Source: Deltaproteobacteria bacterium
GTDB taxonomy: Bacteria > Myxococcota_C > UBA6777
DNA length: 64,000 nucleotides
NCBI GenBank assembly: GCA_006226375.1
Contig: SBHC01000010.1
Span: 362,492-426,491 of the forward strand
Direction: 5' to 3'
Positions 1 to 8,744 of this stretch are shown piece after piece. Below the pieces are notes generated by a model. The model was not told the DNA's origin, did no database searches, and saw only the letters and a program-made list of their open reading frames with translations. Made by a program: the position numbers and the translations under genes. How positions within the stretch are numbered: the first letter of the stretch is position 1; every line of letters begins with the position of its first letter.

Positions 1-240
1 AACGATCCCGACCCGCTGGCCATCCCGTTGCGAATGGGCAGCTTCACCTTTCAAGTGGCCTACCCCTTCGTCGATGGACTTCGCGGCGTGTTGGGCAACC
101 GCCTTAGCATCATCCAGAACGGCTTCCGTCGCTTTGGCAACGAGAACAAGAGCACCAACCTTGTCCTTCGCAACGTCCTCTATATCCAGCTGGAATACTG
201 GTTTGGAGGACGACACAAACCCGAACGACGAACGCCCTGA
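1..240 (+). CDS. C-terminal end of an unidentified protein (5' end outside window)
   Basis: The frame is open from base 1 to the TGA at 238-240 and gives about 79 codons with no convincing start, so this is the 3' end of a gene that begins before the window. The fragment contains alternating aromatic/polar stretches (GSFTFQVAYPF, LRNVLYIQLEYWFGG) that would fit the last strands of an outer-membrane beta-barrel or a lipid-binding sheet, and ends in a basic tail (GRHKPERRTP). A barrel normally ends in an aromatic residue and this one does not, so the barrel idea is weak. I cannot name the family. It lies 149 bases upstream of the clpP-like gene, which has its own promoter-like sequence. Confidence 0.5.
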   Translation, partial: NDPDPLAIPLRMGSFTFQVAYPFVDGLRGVLGNRLSIIQNGFRRFGNENKSTNLVLRNVLYIQLEYWFGGRHKPERRTP

Positions 241-308
241 ACAACCGAGAAGAAGAACCCCGCCGGGAATGAGACGCCTCGCTCTCACGGTTCCTACGAA
301 TTAATGTG

Positions 309-337
309 TTGGCAAGAACGAAAAGGATGCTTATCCT
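309..337 (+). promoter_or_regulatory. Putative sigma-70 promoter of the clpP-like gene
   Basis: TTGGCA at 309-314 and TATCCT at 332-337 are separated by 17 bases. The -35 matches five of six consensus bases and the -10 four of six. Initiation would be near 344, giving a leader of about 45 bases with the ribosome site AAGGAG just before the ATG at 390. Match made by eye; not tested. Confidence 0.4.
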
Positions 338-389
338 TGTCAAAACGCTTCGACGGCACCTGATACCACAAGCCTGAAAAGGAGACACC

Positions 390-965
390 ATGATTCATTT
401 GGGCGACGATATGTCCAACGATATGCGTAGCTACCTCGAAAAGAAACTTCTGGAAACCCGCACCATCCTACTGTACGGCCAGATCAACCAGGTACAAGCC
501 TACGACATCACGCAGAAACTGTTGCTGTTGTCCGCGATGTCCAACGACGACATCAAGCTGATCATCAACAGCCAGGGAGGACACGTCGAGTCGGGTGACA
601 CCATCTTCGATATGATTCGTTACGTCGAACCCAAGGTGAAGATCATCGGAACCGGCTTTGTCGCTAGCGCAGGCGCTCTGATCTACGCATCCGTCCCCGT
701 AGAACAACGATACAGCCTGCCCAACACCCGCTACATGCTTCACCAACCCCTGGGCGGTGCCCGTGGACAGGCGTCCGACATCGAAATTGAGGCCAACGAA
801 ATCATCAAGATGCGCAAACGCCTCAACCAAACCTTCGCCGACGCCACCGGACACCCCCTCGAAAAGATCGAGAAAGACTCCGACCGCAACTTCTGGCTCT
901 CCGCCGAAGAAGCCAAAGACTACAACCTCGTTGGTCACATCGTCTCCTCTAGCAAAGAACTCTAA
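390..965 (+). CDS. clpP: ClpP-family protease subunit with Asn in place of the catalytic Asp
   Basis: 191 residues, the usual length of a mature ClpP core; no propeptide is apparent. The family forms a cytoplasmic tetradecameric barrel that degrades unfolded proteins fed by ClpX or ClpA/C. Visible signatures are the nucleophile Ser93 in GFVASAGALIYAS, His118 in YMLHQPLGGARGQASDIE, and the C-terminal SAEEAKDYNLV block. Aligned by eye to E. coli ClpP, where the third catalytic residue is Asp171 (ERDRF), this protein reads DRNFW, so position 167 is Asn. Listeria ClpP1 carries the same change and needs a second ClpP for activity, so this may be the regulatory partner of another ClpP elsewhere. 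The ATG at 390 follows AAGGAG at good spacing. No Clp ATPase gene is adjacent. Confidence 0.95.
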   Translation: MIHLGDDMSNDMRSYLEKKLLETRTILLYGQINQVQAYDITQKLLLLSAMSNDDIKLIINSQGGHVESGDTIFDMIRYVEPKVKIIGTGFVASAGALIYASVPVEQRYSLPNTRYMLHQPLGGARGQASDIEIEANEIIKMRKRLNQTFADATGHPLEKIEKDSDRNFWLSAEEAKDYNLVGHIVSSSKEL

Positions 966-1493
966 TCCACCCTCTCACTCAACACCTTCCACCATCTCCC
1001 CAAACCCTCTCACACTCCCATTGTTCTCTCTTCGTCTCTTAATACAAACGCGTTTCCATATTCCCGATTGATGGTGATATGGAATGGATGGCGATCTGGG
1101 ATTGAAATCCCAGGCTATTGATATGGGATGGATGTTGACGATGACCCGGGATTGAAATTCTAGGCTATTGGTATGGGATGGATGGTAACGTTAACTCGGG
1201 ATTGATGGTGTCGATGACCTGGGGTGGATGTCTCAACGGCTTGGGATTGATGTTGACGATGACCTGGGATTGATGTTGACGATGACCTGGGATTGAAATC
1301 CCAGGCTTGACATTCCCAACCACCTGGTCTATTTCCGGGGGTCGCATCGGTCGATCTATCGTGCACATGGCATGTGGGATGACCCAATGATGCGAATATT
1401 TGGGACAATCTTGTGTGTTGTTCCTTTCTGATGTTTCCTGCAAACAGGACAATCCCCGTGTTTCACCGTGATGGCCAGAGTCGAGGGGCTGAC
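966..1493. repeat. Gene-free spacer with degenerate palindromic tandem repeats (about 1080-1312)
   Basis: The 528 bases between the clpP-like and TonB-receptor genes hold no convincing gene. From about 1080 to 1312 the sequence is a run of degraded units built from a core like GATGTTGACGATGACC followed by TGGGATTGAAATCCCA, itself a palindrome. Three copies carry the full palindromic core (near 1097, 1148 and 1288) and others stop at GGGATTG. Units are about 45-50 bases where the ATATGGGATGG tail is present and exactly 23 bases in the tightest pair (about 1250-1295). Apparent open frames across it are repeat translations. There are no regular spacers of CRISPR type. Confidence 0.75.
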
Positions 1494-3752
1494 ATGGCGG
1501 GATGGTGGCGAGTCGGTTGGGCGCTATGGAGCCTGACCCTCTTGGTACCCTTTCGCTTTGCATCAGCAGCACCTGCATCGCCAGCCCAGGCAATCCAGGC
1601 AAACATACAGGTGCGCGAAAGTGGACGACGTACACCCTTGGAAAGCATTCCTGTGTACATTTTGGAGCAGAGGTCGCAGCACTACACCAACGCCAAAGGA
1701 ATCTTTCAGGCCAAGCTGGTTCCTGGCAAGGCCTACACCTTTGTCATCAAAACCGTTGGCTTTTTGCCAGCCACGTTGAAGGAAACTCTCCCTGCGGATG
1801 GCAAGCTCGCGTTGTACATTAAGCCGGATCCCTTCAGCCCGCTGCAAAGCACCAGCCGAGCCCGGCGCATAAAGAAAACACCTGAGCAGGTTAAGTTTGA
1901 CCGCAACCGACTCCGTGAGTTACCGGGTGTGTTGGGCGGTGACCCGCTCCGTGCGTTCCAAAACATGGCGGGTGTTGCTCGGGCAGCGCGCAGCGGCGGC
2001 GACATTGTAGTACGAGGGGCTTCCTTCGCTGACACCGGCTTCTATATGGATGGACACCGCATCCCTATTTTGTATCACTTTGGCGCAGGCCTCTCAGTTA
2101 TCAACCGCCGCTTTCTCAAAAGCATTGAATTCTATCCTGGCGGCTCTCCCATCTCATACGGCCGCCTGACCGCAGGACTCATCTCTGCACAAAGTCGCGA
2201 CCCCAAAGGAGACGGCGTCCACGGAGACATCTATGTTAGCCTCGCAGCTGTGGGTGGCTACATCGAGATTCCTCTACCCAACAACTGGAGCATCGCCTTC
2301 GCGGTGAGCCGAAGCTACATCGACGCCTTCTTCTCACTCATCACCCAAGACCCCCTCGTAGGCGCGTTTTGGGACTACCAGATGAAGGTGCTCTACCGAA
2401 CCCAAAAGCACCAGCTTTCGTTCTTTGTCTTTGGTTCGGATGACTCGTTTGACTTCTCCGGCCCTGAAAAAAGTGGACCTGTTCCTCTCGTCGGTGGAGA
2501 GAAACGAACCCGCGCCCTGCGCTTTGCCAAGCTGATCACCAAGTACCGTTTCCGACACAAAGGCTTCCGGCTTCATGCCAGCTTGGGCGTGGGCTTTGTC
2601 CAAGACTTTGATGAGATCCCCAGTCAGCTCACCGACAAGTGGGACGCTCCAGTAGAACTTCGCGTGGACATGAGCTGGAAGCTTCACGCCAACCACTCCC
2701 TAGACGCAGGACTTGATGGTTTGTGGCGTTACCGAACATACCGGCTGCGCCAAGCCTTCGCAGAACCCGGCGCCTTTCCCACTCCCATCGCACAACCCAT
2801 TGTTGACCAGCTTCAAGGCAACAACAACATCCTCGCACCTGCCTTGTACCTGAACTGGCGCTGGCGTCCCCACAAAAAAGTCCGCATCCAAACGGGCGTT
2901 CGGGGCGACCTATATATGTTCCAAAACCAGCTTCGTTTGAGCGGTAGTCCTCGGCTTTCGGTAACGTTTGACCCCCACAAGAAAGTCCGTCTTCTGCTGA
3001 ACACAGGCTACTACAACCGAAACCCCGAAGTCGACGTCTGGACCGCCACCGTGGGGAACCCCGACTTGCGACTTCCCACAGCGTTCCAATCGTCAGCCGG
3101 CTTGGAAGTCCGTCCGATTCGACAGATCCAGATTCGTACCACCTTCTTCTACAACCAGATGTTTGACCTGATTGTCCCTTCAAACCGAACGGTGGAGCGC
3201 AACGGAACCCTCGCCCAGGAGAACTTCTCCAACGACGGCTTTGGTCGCTCGTTTGGCCTGGAGGTGCTCTTGCGAATGCGCTTTGGACGACGCGTGTTTG
3301 GCTGGCTAACCTACACGCTCTCCCGCGCAGAACGTGGAGTCGCTCCCAGCAGCGACTACAACCTGTATGAGTTTGACCAAACCCACATTTTTAACGCGAT
3401 GTTCGTCTGGAACATTGGATGGGGCTTAACGTTCAGCGGCCGCTTCCGGCTTGCCAGCGGAAACCCTGTGTCGCCCCTGGTTCGCACAACCTACGACGCC
3501 GACTCCGACGATTATCGCCCTGTCTACGGGGTGTTTGGTTCCGAGCGCCTGCCCTTGTTCCACCAACTGGATCTACGTATCGATTACAAATACGTGTTCA
3601 AAAACTGGATCCTGGGAATCTACCTGGACGTCATCAATGTGTACAACGCCAGGGTCGGTGAAGAATACCGCTACAACTACAACTACACCGAGCGGGAAGC
3701 TGTGCGCGGTATTTCACTGTTCACCATTCTGGGCGTGCGAGGGGAGTTCTAA
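1494..3752 (+). CDS. TonB-dependent outer-membrane receptor with N-terminal carboxypeptidase-regulatory-like domain
   Basis: About 752 residues from the ATG at 1494, chosen because it follows GAGGGG and opens a signal peptide (MAGWWRVGWALWSLTLLVP then SAA). A frame extension to 1413 exists but has no ribosome site. After the signal comes a CarboxypepD_reg-like beta-sandwich (about residues 30-100), then a plug domain (GGDIVVRGASFADTGFYMDG, SIEFYPGGSPISYGRLTAG) and a long barrel region rich in aromatic strands, ending ILGVRGEF with terminal Phe. Such receptors import ligands across the outer membrane using TonB energy; substrate cannot be told. The next gene starts two bases after the stop, so the pair is an operon, resembling a receptor with an accessory exported protein. 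Confidence 0.9.
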   Translation: MAGWWRVGWALWSLTLLVPFRFASAAPASPAQAIQANIQVRESGRRTPLESIPVYILEQRSQHYTNAKGIFQAKLVPGKAYTFVIKTVGFLPATLKETLPADGKLALYIKPDPFSPLQSTSRARRIKKTPEQVKFDRNRLRELPGVLGGDPLRAFQNMAGVARAARSGGDIVVRGASFADTGFYMDGHRIPILYHFGAGLSVINRRFLKSIEFYPGGSPISYGRLTAGLISAQSRDPKGDGVHGDIYVSLAAVGGYIEIPLPNNWSIAFAVSRSYIDAFFSLITQDPLVGAFWDYQMKVLYRTQKHQLSFFVFGSDDSFDFSGPEKSGPVPLVGGEKRTRALRFAKLITKYRFRHKGFRLHASLGVGFVQDFDEIPSQLTDKWDAPVELRVDMSWKLHANHSLDAGLDGLWRYRTYRLRQAFAEPGAFPTPIAQPIVDQLQGNNNILAPALYLNWRWRPHKKVRIQTGVRGDLYMFQNQLRLSGSPRLSVTFDPHKKVRLLLNTGYYNRNPEVDVWTATVGNPDLRLPTAFQSSAGLEVRPIRQIQIRTTFFYNQMFDLIVPSNRTVERNGTLAQENFSNDGFGRSFGLEVLLRMRFGRRVFGWLTYTLSRAERGVAPSSDYNLYEFDQTHIFNAMFVWNIGWGLTFSGRFRLASGNPVSPLVRTTYDADSDDYRPVYGVFGSERLPLFHQLDLRIDYKYVFKNWILGIYLDVINVYNARVGEEYRYNYNYTEREAVRGISLFTILGVRGEF

Positions 3753-3754
3753 CC

Positions 3755-4600
3755 ATGTTGAAGCTTACAAACAGCCGATGGTTTCGCCTCTTGCAGTGGT
3801 TCTTCTCGCTCAGCGGTGCCTGTTTCCTTGTGCTCACCCAGAGCAACTGCCTTCCAGTGAAAGACCCTCGTGAGAAGCTAGAAGAACTCCGTGTATTGGG
3901 AGTAAAGGCCGAGCCTCCCGCGGCCAAGCCCGGCGACAAGGTGACCCTCTCGGCCCTCACAGCAAACCCAGAGAATGCTGCCACGACGTTGTCCTGGTAT
4001 CTCTGCGCGTCACCAGAAGCCGCCTCAGACGGCTGCCCCGACACGGACGGCGCACAATCGTTGGGGACAGGAACCTCCGTCTCGTTGACCGTTCCAACCG
4101 ACTACCTCAACGTGGAACTCACACCCGCCGAGAAACAAAACGGTCGCTATCTGGTGGTCACGTTGGTCGCAAAGACCGACCAGGAAACGGTGGTTTCAAC
4201 GAAGCGTGTGGTCGTGTCGCAGACCCCAAACAACAAGAACCCCAGCATCGTGGATCTCAAACTGTTCGATACCGATGGAACGACAACACTCAGCCCACCC
4301 TGGTCGCTCAAGCTGGAGTCCAACTACAAGCTTGAAGCAACCGTCAGTCCTGAAAGTCGTGATACTTACCCACGCACCGACTTGCAAGGCAACACCCAGG
4401 ACGCCAAAGAGCGACTCTATCTCTCCTGGTACCTGACCGAAGGCTCGTACGAGAAAGGCTATTTAAGCAAAGCTGACGATCTCACCAACGTCCTCCAAAC
4501 TCCGAAAGAAGCCCCCAACAAAGACATCACCCTCTACCTGATCTTACGAGACGGCCGCGGCGGCGTTGACTGGAAAACCTTCCAAGCCAAGCTCCCTTAA
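3755..4600 (+). CDS. Exported protein partner of the TonB receptor, unknown function
   Basis: 281 residues. The N-terminus is a signal sequence with a hydrophobic core (LQWFFSLSGACFLVLTQSNC); the Cys might be lipidated, but SNC at the cleavage site is a poor lipobox, so periplasmic release is equally possible. The rest is predicted from composition to be beta-rich: a KAEPPAAKPGDKVTLSALTA segment resembles an Ig-like or Big-type sandwich strand, and a second similar module starts near residue 165 (NPSIVDLKLFDTDG). The gene starts two bases after the receptor stop, so translation is probably coupled and the product may sit beside the receptor. No enzyme motif is visible. Confidence 0.75.
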   Translation: MLKLTNSRWFRLLQWFFSLSGACFLVLTQSNCLPVKDPREKLEELRVLGVKAEPPAAKPGDKVTLSALTANPENAATTLSWYLCASPEAASDGCPDTDGAQSLGTGTSVSLTVPTDYLNVELTPAEKQNGRYLVVTLVAKTDQETVVSTKRVVVSQTPNNKNPSIVDLKLFDTDGTTTLSPPWSLKLESNYKLEATVSPESRDTYPRTDLQGNTQDAKERLYLSWYLTEGSYEKGYLSKADDLTNVLQTPKEAPNKDITLYLILRDGRGGVDWKTFQAKLP

Positions 4601-5047
4601 TCCAAACGACTCATCCCAACAACTCCGTCACTACGGCGTAACAAGCGCAACACTCAAAAGCGAGGAAGGATAGCCCAACGTATGAGCCTCCGGTCCTATG
4701 CTTGTGGTGATATGAAAGGAAGGTGCCACCCGCTTCCATCGTCGGCTGACAGCAAACCCAAGCTGGGAGCCCGCTGATTGGTAGTCTGTGGTTGGACGAT
4801 ACAAAAGACCCGACGAGTGTGTTGGTATACGCGCGCCCAAATCAGCCCACCCTTTTGTTCCCATTCCAATTCCCAGTCATGTTTCAAGTCTTCTTCTTAC
4901 CGAAAGATCTTTTCCTTTGCAAACCTGACATCTGGGTCGACAGACACCCTTGCTCGAAGTAGTACACATGACCCTCGTTCCATTGACTTCTCAAAGGGGT
5001 TCGTTTTTAATCGCGGCTCTTTGGAATACCCTTAGGATAGGAGTTTT
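4601..5047. other. Gene-free spacer before the glycosyltransferase operon
   Basis: 447 bases between two plus-strand genes. Short open frames in it lack ribosome sites and coding character. I see no tRNA, terminator hairpin or repeat. Its 3' end holds the strong sigma-70-like promoter listed separately. Confidence 0.5.
4983..5011 (+). promoter_or_regulatory. Putative sigma-70 promoter of the glycosyltransferase operon
   Basis: TTGACT (4983-4988) and TTTAAT (5006-5011) each match the consensus in five of six positions and are exactly 17 bases apart. The expected start of transcription is near 5018, about 30 bases before the GTG start of the next gene. This is the best -35/-10 pair noticed in the window. 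Confidence 0.6.
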
Positions 5048-6694
5048 GTGGTGGCGCAAGAGAAGAGGCGTTGGAATCTCGCCACGTTGTTGGGTGTTGG
5101 ATTCACCACACTTTTGTTTGGGTTACCGTCCCTGGCTTTTCCTTTTGGTCGCGATCAAGGCAACTACGCCTACGCAGCCTGGGTCTGGCTGGATGGAGGC
5201 GCGATGTACCGTGATGTCTTCGCGCTAAAACCCCCCATGACTCCTCTCACTCACGCACTTGCCATTCAATGGTTTGGTCACTCGATGGTGTCCATACGCA
5301 TCTTGGACCTCTTCATCACCTTGGCCATCGGGCTGATGTTAGCCAGCATTGTCTGGAAGCTATGGCAAGACCATCGCGCAGCTCTGCTGGCCGGCGCGCT
5401 CTACCCCATCCTCTACTACCAATCGGACTACTGGCACACATCCCAAACGGACAGTTGGAACACCTGGCCTTGTGCGCTGGCGATGCTTCTTGCAATTCTG
5501 GCACACGAAGCCTGGCAACAAAACAAGTCCGCTCGTGGCGCCTTGTGTTTCGCGGCCTCCGGCTTCTTTGTGGGGGTCACGTTCTTCTACAAGTACACCT
5601 TTGTATTGATGGCCCTCCCCATTGTCGTCTACTGGCTCCTGGTCGAGACTCGCCAATGGAAACGCTTGATTTGGCCTATCCTTGGCGGACTCCTCTGCAT
5701 CGGCTCCATGTTTGGGTGGCTGTGGTGGAGCGGCGCTCTTCCTGCCTTTTGGGAGGTCCAATCCGAGTTCCTCCCCTCGTATGTCCTGCTCAAGAAAGGT
5801 ACGACTCCTGGCTTGTTTGAAAAGCTAGGACTCACCTTCAAGCTCATGTACTTGCGTCCTCCCCACCAGTTGGCATTTTGGTGCCTTGTTGGCGCAAGCC
5901 TCGTGCTGCTGTGGCGGCTACGAACGATGGAGCGCCTTCAAAAATACACCCTTCTGCTTGTGATAATGTGGCTCGGATTGGGAGTCTTCAACATTGTATC
6001 CCAAGGGAAGTTCCTCATCTATCATTACCACGGTATTCTGGCGCCCATCGCCTTGTTGGCAGGCATCTCGTTGCACGCACTCCTGTGGAACGAAAAACTC
6101 TTGCAGCGAGCGCGTTGGCTCCCCACAACCGTGCTTGTCACCCTGTGCCTTGTTTTGTTCCTCATGACAGGGCCGCGTCGTTCGTACGGAACCCTCTACA
6201 AAGAGCTGTGGTCTGCGTTCAACCAGGGATGGGAAAAGCATTGGACACAACACTATGTTTGCCCCAGACAGTTCTGTGACTACGAAGCAGCAGAGATTGT
6301 ACGTTTGGCAAAGAAGCTTCGGAAAGTCACGCGCCCGAACGACCGAGTCTTTCTCTGGGGCTATGACCCCACTCTTAACTTCATTGTACCGCGCAAAACA
6401 GTGAGTCGCTTCCTTTACAATTACACCTTCCATCTCAACTACAAGAAGGAAGAATCAACCCAAGAGTTGCTTAGGGCGTTGCGGCGTCACCCTCCCCAAA
6501 TTGTGGTGATAGGAACACGCGATGCCGTTCCTCACATCACAAATGACTTCAAAACCTCGGCACAAATTTTACCAAGCTATCCCCGCTTGCTTCGCTACTT
6601 CAAGCAAGAATACCATCCCTATCACCGCTCGAAATACTACTTTGTGCTACAAAGAAAAACCCAACGTTCACGTTCGACTGCCCCCAAACGATAA
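5048..6694 (+). CDS. Integral-membrane glycosyltransferase of the GT39 / ArnT-like (GT-C) type
   Basis: 548 residues with roughly ten to twelve hydrophobic segments. The first extracytoplasmic loop reads FPFGRDQGNYAYAAWVWLDG followed by a KPP motif; an acidic residue in this loop (here the Asp of RDQ) is the catalytic signature of GT-C enzymes such as PMT and ArnT, which move sugars from polyprenyl-phosphate donors to lipids or proteins on the periplasmic side. The soluble C-terminus (VFLWGYDPTLNFIV) also fits. The start is GTG at 5048 or the GTG at 5051, both behind GGATAGGAG. It is followed 26 bases later by a polyprenyl-phosphate sugar synthase, the usual maker of its donor, so the two likely form one pathway. 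Acceptor unknown. Confidence 0.85.
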   Translation: MVAQEKRRWNLATLLGVGFTTLLFGLPSLAFPFGRDQGNYAYAAWVWLDGGAMYRDVFALKPPMTPLTHALAIQWFGHSMVSIRILDLFITLAIGLMLASIVWKLWQDHRAALLAGALYPILYYQSDYWHTSQTDSWNTWPCALAMLLAILAHEAWQQNKSARGALCFAASGFFVGVTFFYKYTFVLMALPIVVYWLLVETRQWKRLIWPILGGLLCIGSMFGWLWWSGALPAFWEVQSEFLPSYVLLKKGTTPGLFEKLGLTFKLMYLRPPHQLAFWCLVGASLVLLWRLRTMERLQKYTLLLVIMWLGLGVFNIVSQGKFLIYHYHGILAPIALLAGISLHALLWNEKLLQRARWLPTTVLVTLCLVLFLMTGPRRSYGTLYKELWSAFNQGWEKHWTQHYVCPRQFCDYEAAEIVRLAKKLRKVTRPNDRVFLWGYDPTLNFIVPRKTVSRFLYNYTFHLNYKKEESTQELLRALRRHPPQIVVIGTRDAVPHITNDFKTSAQILPSYPRLLRYFKQEYHPYHRSKYYFVLQRKTQRSRSTAPKR

Positions 6695-6720
6695 CCTTAC
6701 CAACCACGGACAAAGGCTTG

Positions 6721-7677
6721 ATGTCAAACACACCAAAGGAACCCAAAGGGATCACCTATTCTGTAGTGATTCCCGTGTACAACGAAGAAGGCTCGGTTCT
6801 GGAGCTTCACAGAGAAGTCAAAGCTGTGCTTCAGGAGCTTGAAAAGCCTTACGAGATTATCTTTGTCAACGATGGTTCCACAGACCAAACAGGCGCTTTG
6901 CTCTCTGACCTGGCTCAAAACGATGCTGAGACTCGTTACTTTAGCTTCACGACAAACTTTGGCAAAGCAGCCGCGTACAATGCGGGCTTTCATGCCATTC
7001 GGGGTCAGTTTGTCATCACGTTGGACGGGGATCTGCAAGACGACCCCCACGAAATCCCCAGGATGCTAGAGACTCTCCACGAAGGGTTTGATCTTGTGGT
7101 CGGTTGGAAGCAAGGACGCTTTGACAATGAGCCGCTCAAAGCCATGCCCTCTAGGGTCTTTAACCGCATCAAGACATCACTCTTTGGGCTCAAACTTCAC
7201 GACTCCAACTGTGGCTTTCGAGTCATGCGCCGGGCCGTCGCAAAGAGCCTCCATTTGCACGGAGACCACTACCGGTTCATTCCCGAACTCTCGGTCCTGG
7301 CAGGATTTCGCGTTACAGAATGCAAAGTCAACCATCGCAAGCGCAAGTACGGAGTGTCCAAGTACGGACCCAAGCGCTTCTGGACAGGCTTGCTTGACTT
7401 GCTCACGGTTCGATTCATCACCGCTTTTAAGTACCGTCCGCTCCATTTCTTCGGCACAGTGGGACTTGTCCCCTTCACGCTGGGCTTCTTGCTTGAAATG
7501 TGGGCACTCCTCAACAAGCTGATGGGGAGCACGTTTCAGACGCACGTCGCAGCGATCGTAGTCGGCGCAACGCTCATCACGGTGGGCTTCCAATCCATAC
7601 TGATCGGACTCATCGGCGAAATGCTATCCCAACAGTTTCGCGACACCAACTACGTGCTGGAGCAGGAAGAGGATTAA
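6721..7677 (+). CDS. GT2 polyprenyl-phosphate glycosyltransferase (DPM1/GtrB-like)
   Basis: 318 residues from the ATG at 6721. The N-terminal GT-A domain shows SVVIPVYNEEGSV, FVNDGSTDQT and the metal-binding TLDGDLQDDP, and later the family-typical VNHRKRKYGVSKYG. Two hydrophobic segments follow near residues 235-260 and 275-300. This layout is that of enzymes that load a sugar from a nucleotide donor onto undecaprenyl or dolichyl phosphate at the inner membrane. The GT39-type enzyme directly upstream would use that lipid-linked sugar on the other side of the membrane. An in-frame TTG precedes the ATG and is less likely. Confidence 0.92.
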   Translation: MSNTPKEPKGITYSVVIPVYNEEGSVLELHREVKAVLQELEKPYEIIFVNDGSTDQTGALLSDLAQNDAETRYFSFTTNFGKAAAYNAGFHAIRGQFVITLDGDLQDDPHEIPRMLETLHEGFDLVVGWKQGRFDNEPLKAMPSRVFNRIKTSLFGLKLHDSNCGFRVMRRAVAKSLHLHGDHYRFIPELSVLAGFRVTECKVNHRKRKYGVSKYGPKRFWTGLLDLLTVRFITAFKYRPLHFFGTVGLVPFTLGFLLEMWALLNKLMGSTFQTHVAAIVVGATLITVGFQSILIGLIGEMLSQQFRDTNYVLEQEED

Positions 7678-7725
7678 TACAGCGAACCCCTTCCGCCTCT
7701 CTGGTTCAGGCTGTTCACAGCGACG

Positions 7726-8352
7726 TTATGAAGAAGGAACTTCCGCCACGATCAGCAGAAAAGGGAACGACACCACGCATTTTTGAACCGTGGCATACTT
7801 TCCTACAAACGCACGAAACGACGAGGCGCCCCAGTGATTGATATGCTCAGGATGATTGCCCAACCGTAGGAGATCACGTCCCCGCGCCAGGTTCATCAAA
7901 CGAAACCATGGCTCATAAGGGACAGTCAGCAGCAAATAGCGGTGACTTAATTCGACGAGGCGCTCCATAAAGCGACCTGGCTCTGGCAGGTGTTCAAGAA
8001 CCTGAGACGCCATCACAAGATCGTAGCTTGCTCCTGGCTCAGGCCACTCAAAGATATCTTCACACACAAAAGACACATCAGGGTGTGTAGCTTGGGCTTC
8101 TTCAATCGCATCACGTCGGAGGTCTACCCCAACGTATGAAGGAAACAAAACCCCACGCTTCTTAAGCTCTTGCAAAGCGAGGCCTTCACCACAACCAAAA
8201 TCCAACACCGTCTCCACAGCAGACAGTTCGTGAATGGCTTCCACGTTACGATCAAAGAAGCGCCCCAAGATCCACTGGTGGATCGGATTTGGGTTCTTGT
8301 ATTTGTGCTGGTGCCGCTTTGTTGTGTCGTGCCGAATGGTTGTTTTTTTCAT
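7726..8352 (-). CDS. Class I SAM-dependent methyltransferase
   Basis: About 208 residues from the ATG at 8352 (an in-frame TTG at 8361 is less likely). The SAM-binding motif I is VLDFGCGEGLALQEL, followed by the acidic YVGVDLRRDAIEEA and the DLVMASQVLEHLPEP segment typical of the Methyltransf_11 group. The C-terminal part (HINHWGASSFRAFVG) resembles methyltransferases found in glycan and lipid clusters. It converges with the two glycosyltransferase genes, ending 48 bases from the GT2 stop, so a role in the same glycan or lipid pathway is reasonable but only inferred from position. Substrate unknown. Confidence 0.88.
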   Translation of the reverse strand: MKKTTIRHDTTKRHQHKYKNPNPIHQWILGRFFDRNVEAIHELSAVETVLDFGCGEGLALQELKKRGVLFPSYVGVDLRRDAIEEAQATHPDVSFVCEDIFEWPEPGASYDLVMASQVLEHLPEPGRFMERLVELSHRYLLLTVPYEPWFRLMNLARGRDLLRLGNHPEHINHWGASSFRAFVGKYATVQKCVVSFPFLLIVAEVPSS

Positions 8353-8401
8353 AGCCAACAAATCTCAGGTGTTGTGCAAGCAGGAAGAGACAAGGTCTGC
8401 C

Positions 8402-8430
8402 AATCTACCAATGTCAAAAGAAGGGGTCAA
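8402..8430 (-). promoter_or_regulatory. Putative sigma-70 promoter of the methyltransferase gene
   Basis: Reading the minus strand, TTGACC (8430-8425) and TAGATT (8407-8402) are 17 bases apart; the -35 matches five of six and the -10 four of six positions. The predicted leader to the ATG at 8352 is about 45 bases. Confidence 0.35.
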
Positions 8431-8684
8431 TAAGAAAGCCAGTAATCCTTAAGAACGACCAAACAAACGCGAACACAAGTTCTCACCTGTCACTCCTTTT
8501 TCGCAACGTTGCTGATGTGTGGTACTGTGATGGCTTGACCTTTCCCTGTTCCGTTGTTGTCATGAATGAGCCACACAGAGGCCGCTAACCTACTGTGTAG
8601 CAAGAACTTTGTTCCATAACAGAACACCCAACGAGGCCCCCCCAACGCGAAGGATTCCAAAGACGACGTTGTTGCTGTTCAGTC

Positions 8685-8700
8685 TGGCACGTTTGCTGCT
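8685..8700 (+). promoter_or_regulatory. Putative sigma-54 promoter of the DUF2157 cassette
   Basis: TGGCACGTTTGCTGCT matches the sigma-54 consensus TGGCACG-N4-TTGCW at every position but one, with GG and GC at the required spacing. Transcription would start near 8711, 34 bases before the ATG at 8745 and just upstream of its AGGAG. Confidence 0.65.
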
Positions 8701-8744
8701 TAGGAAGACCCATTCGATACGTTGTGAACAATAGGAGTGAAAGT

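Larger units (their letters stand above)
8353..8744. other. Divergent intergenic region with two promoters
   Basis: 392 bases between the minus-strand methyltransferase and the plus-strand DUF2157 gene. It carries one promoter-like sequence for each side (listed separately) and a perfect 10-base palindrome GCAACGTTGC at 8503-8512 between them that could be an operator. I see no further gene. Confidence 0.5.

Noticed and set aside
1080-1312. Possible CRISPR array
   Set aside because: The units are contiguous and degenerate, with no unique spacers of constant length and no cas genes in the window.
4778-5035. Short plus-strand frame before the GT39-type gene
   Set aside because: No ribosome site, low-complexity content, and it covers the strong -35/-10 pair.
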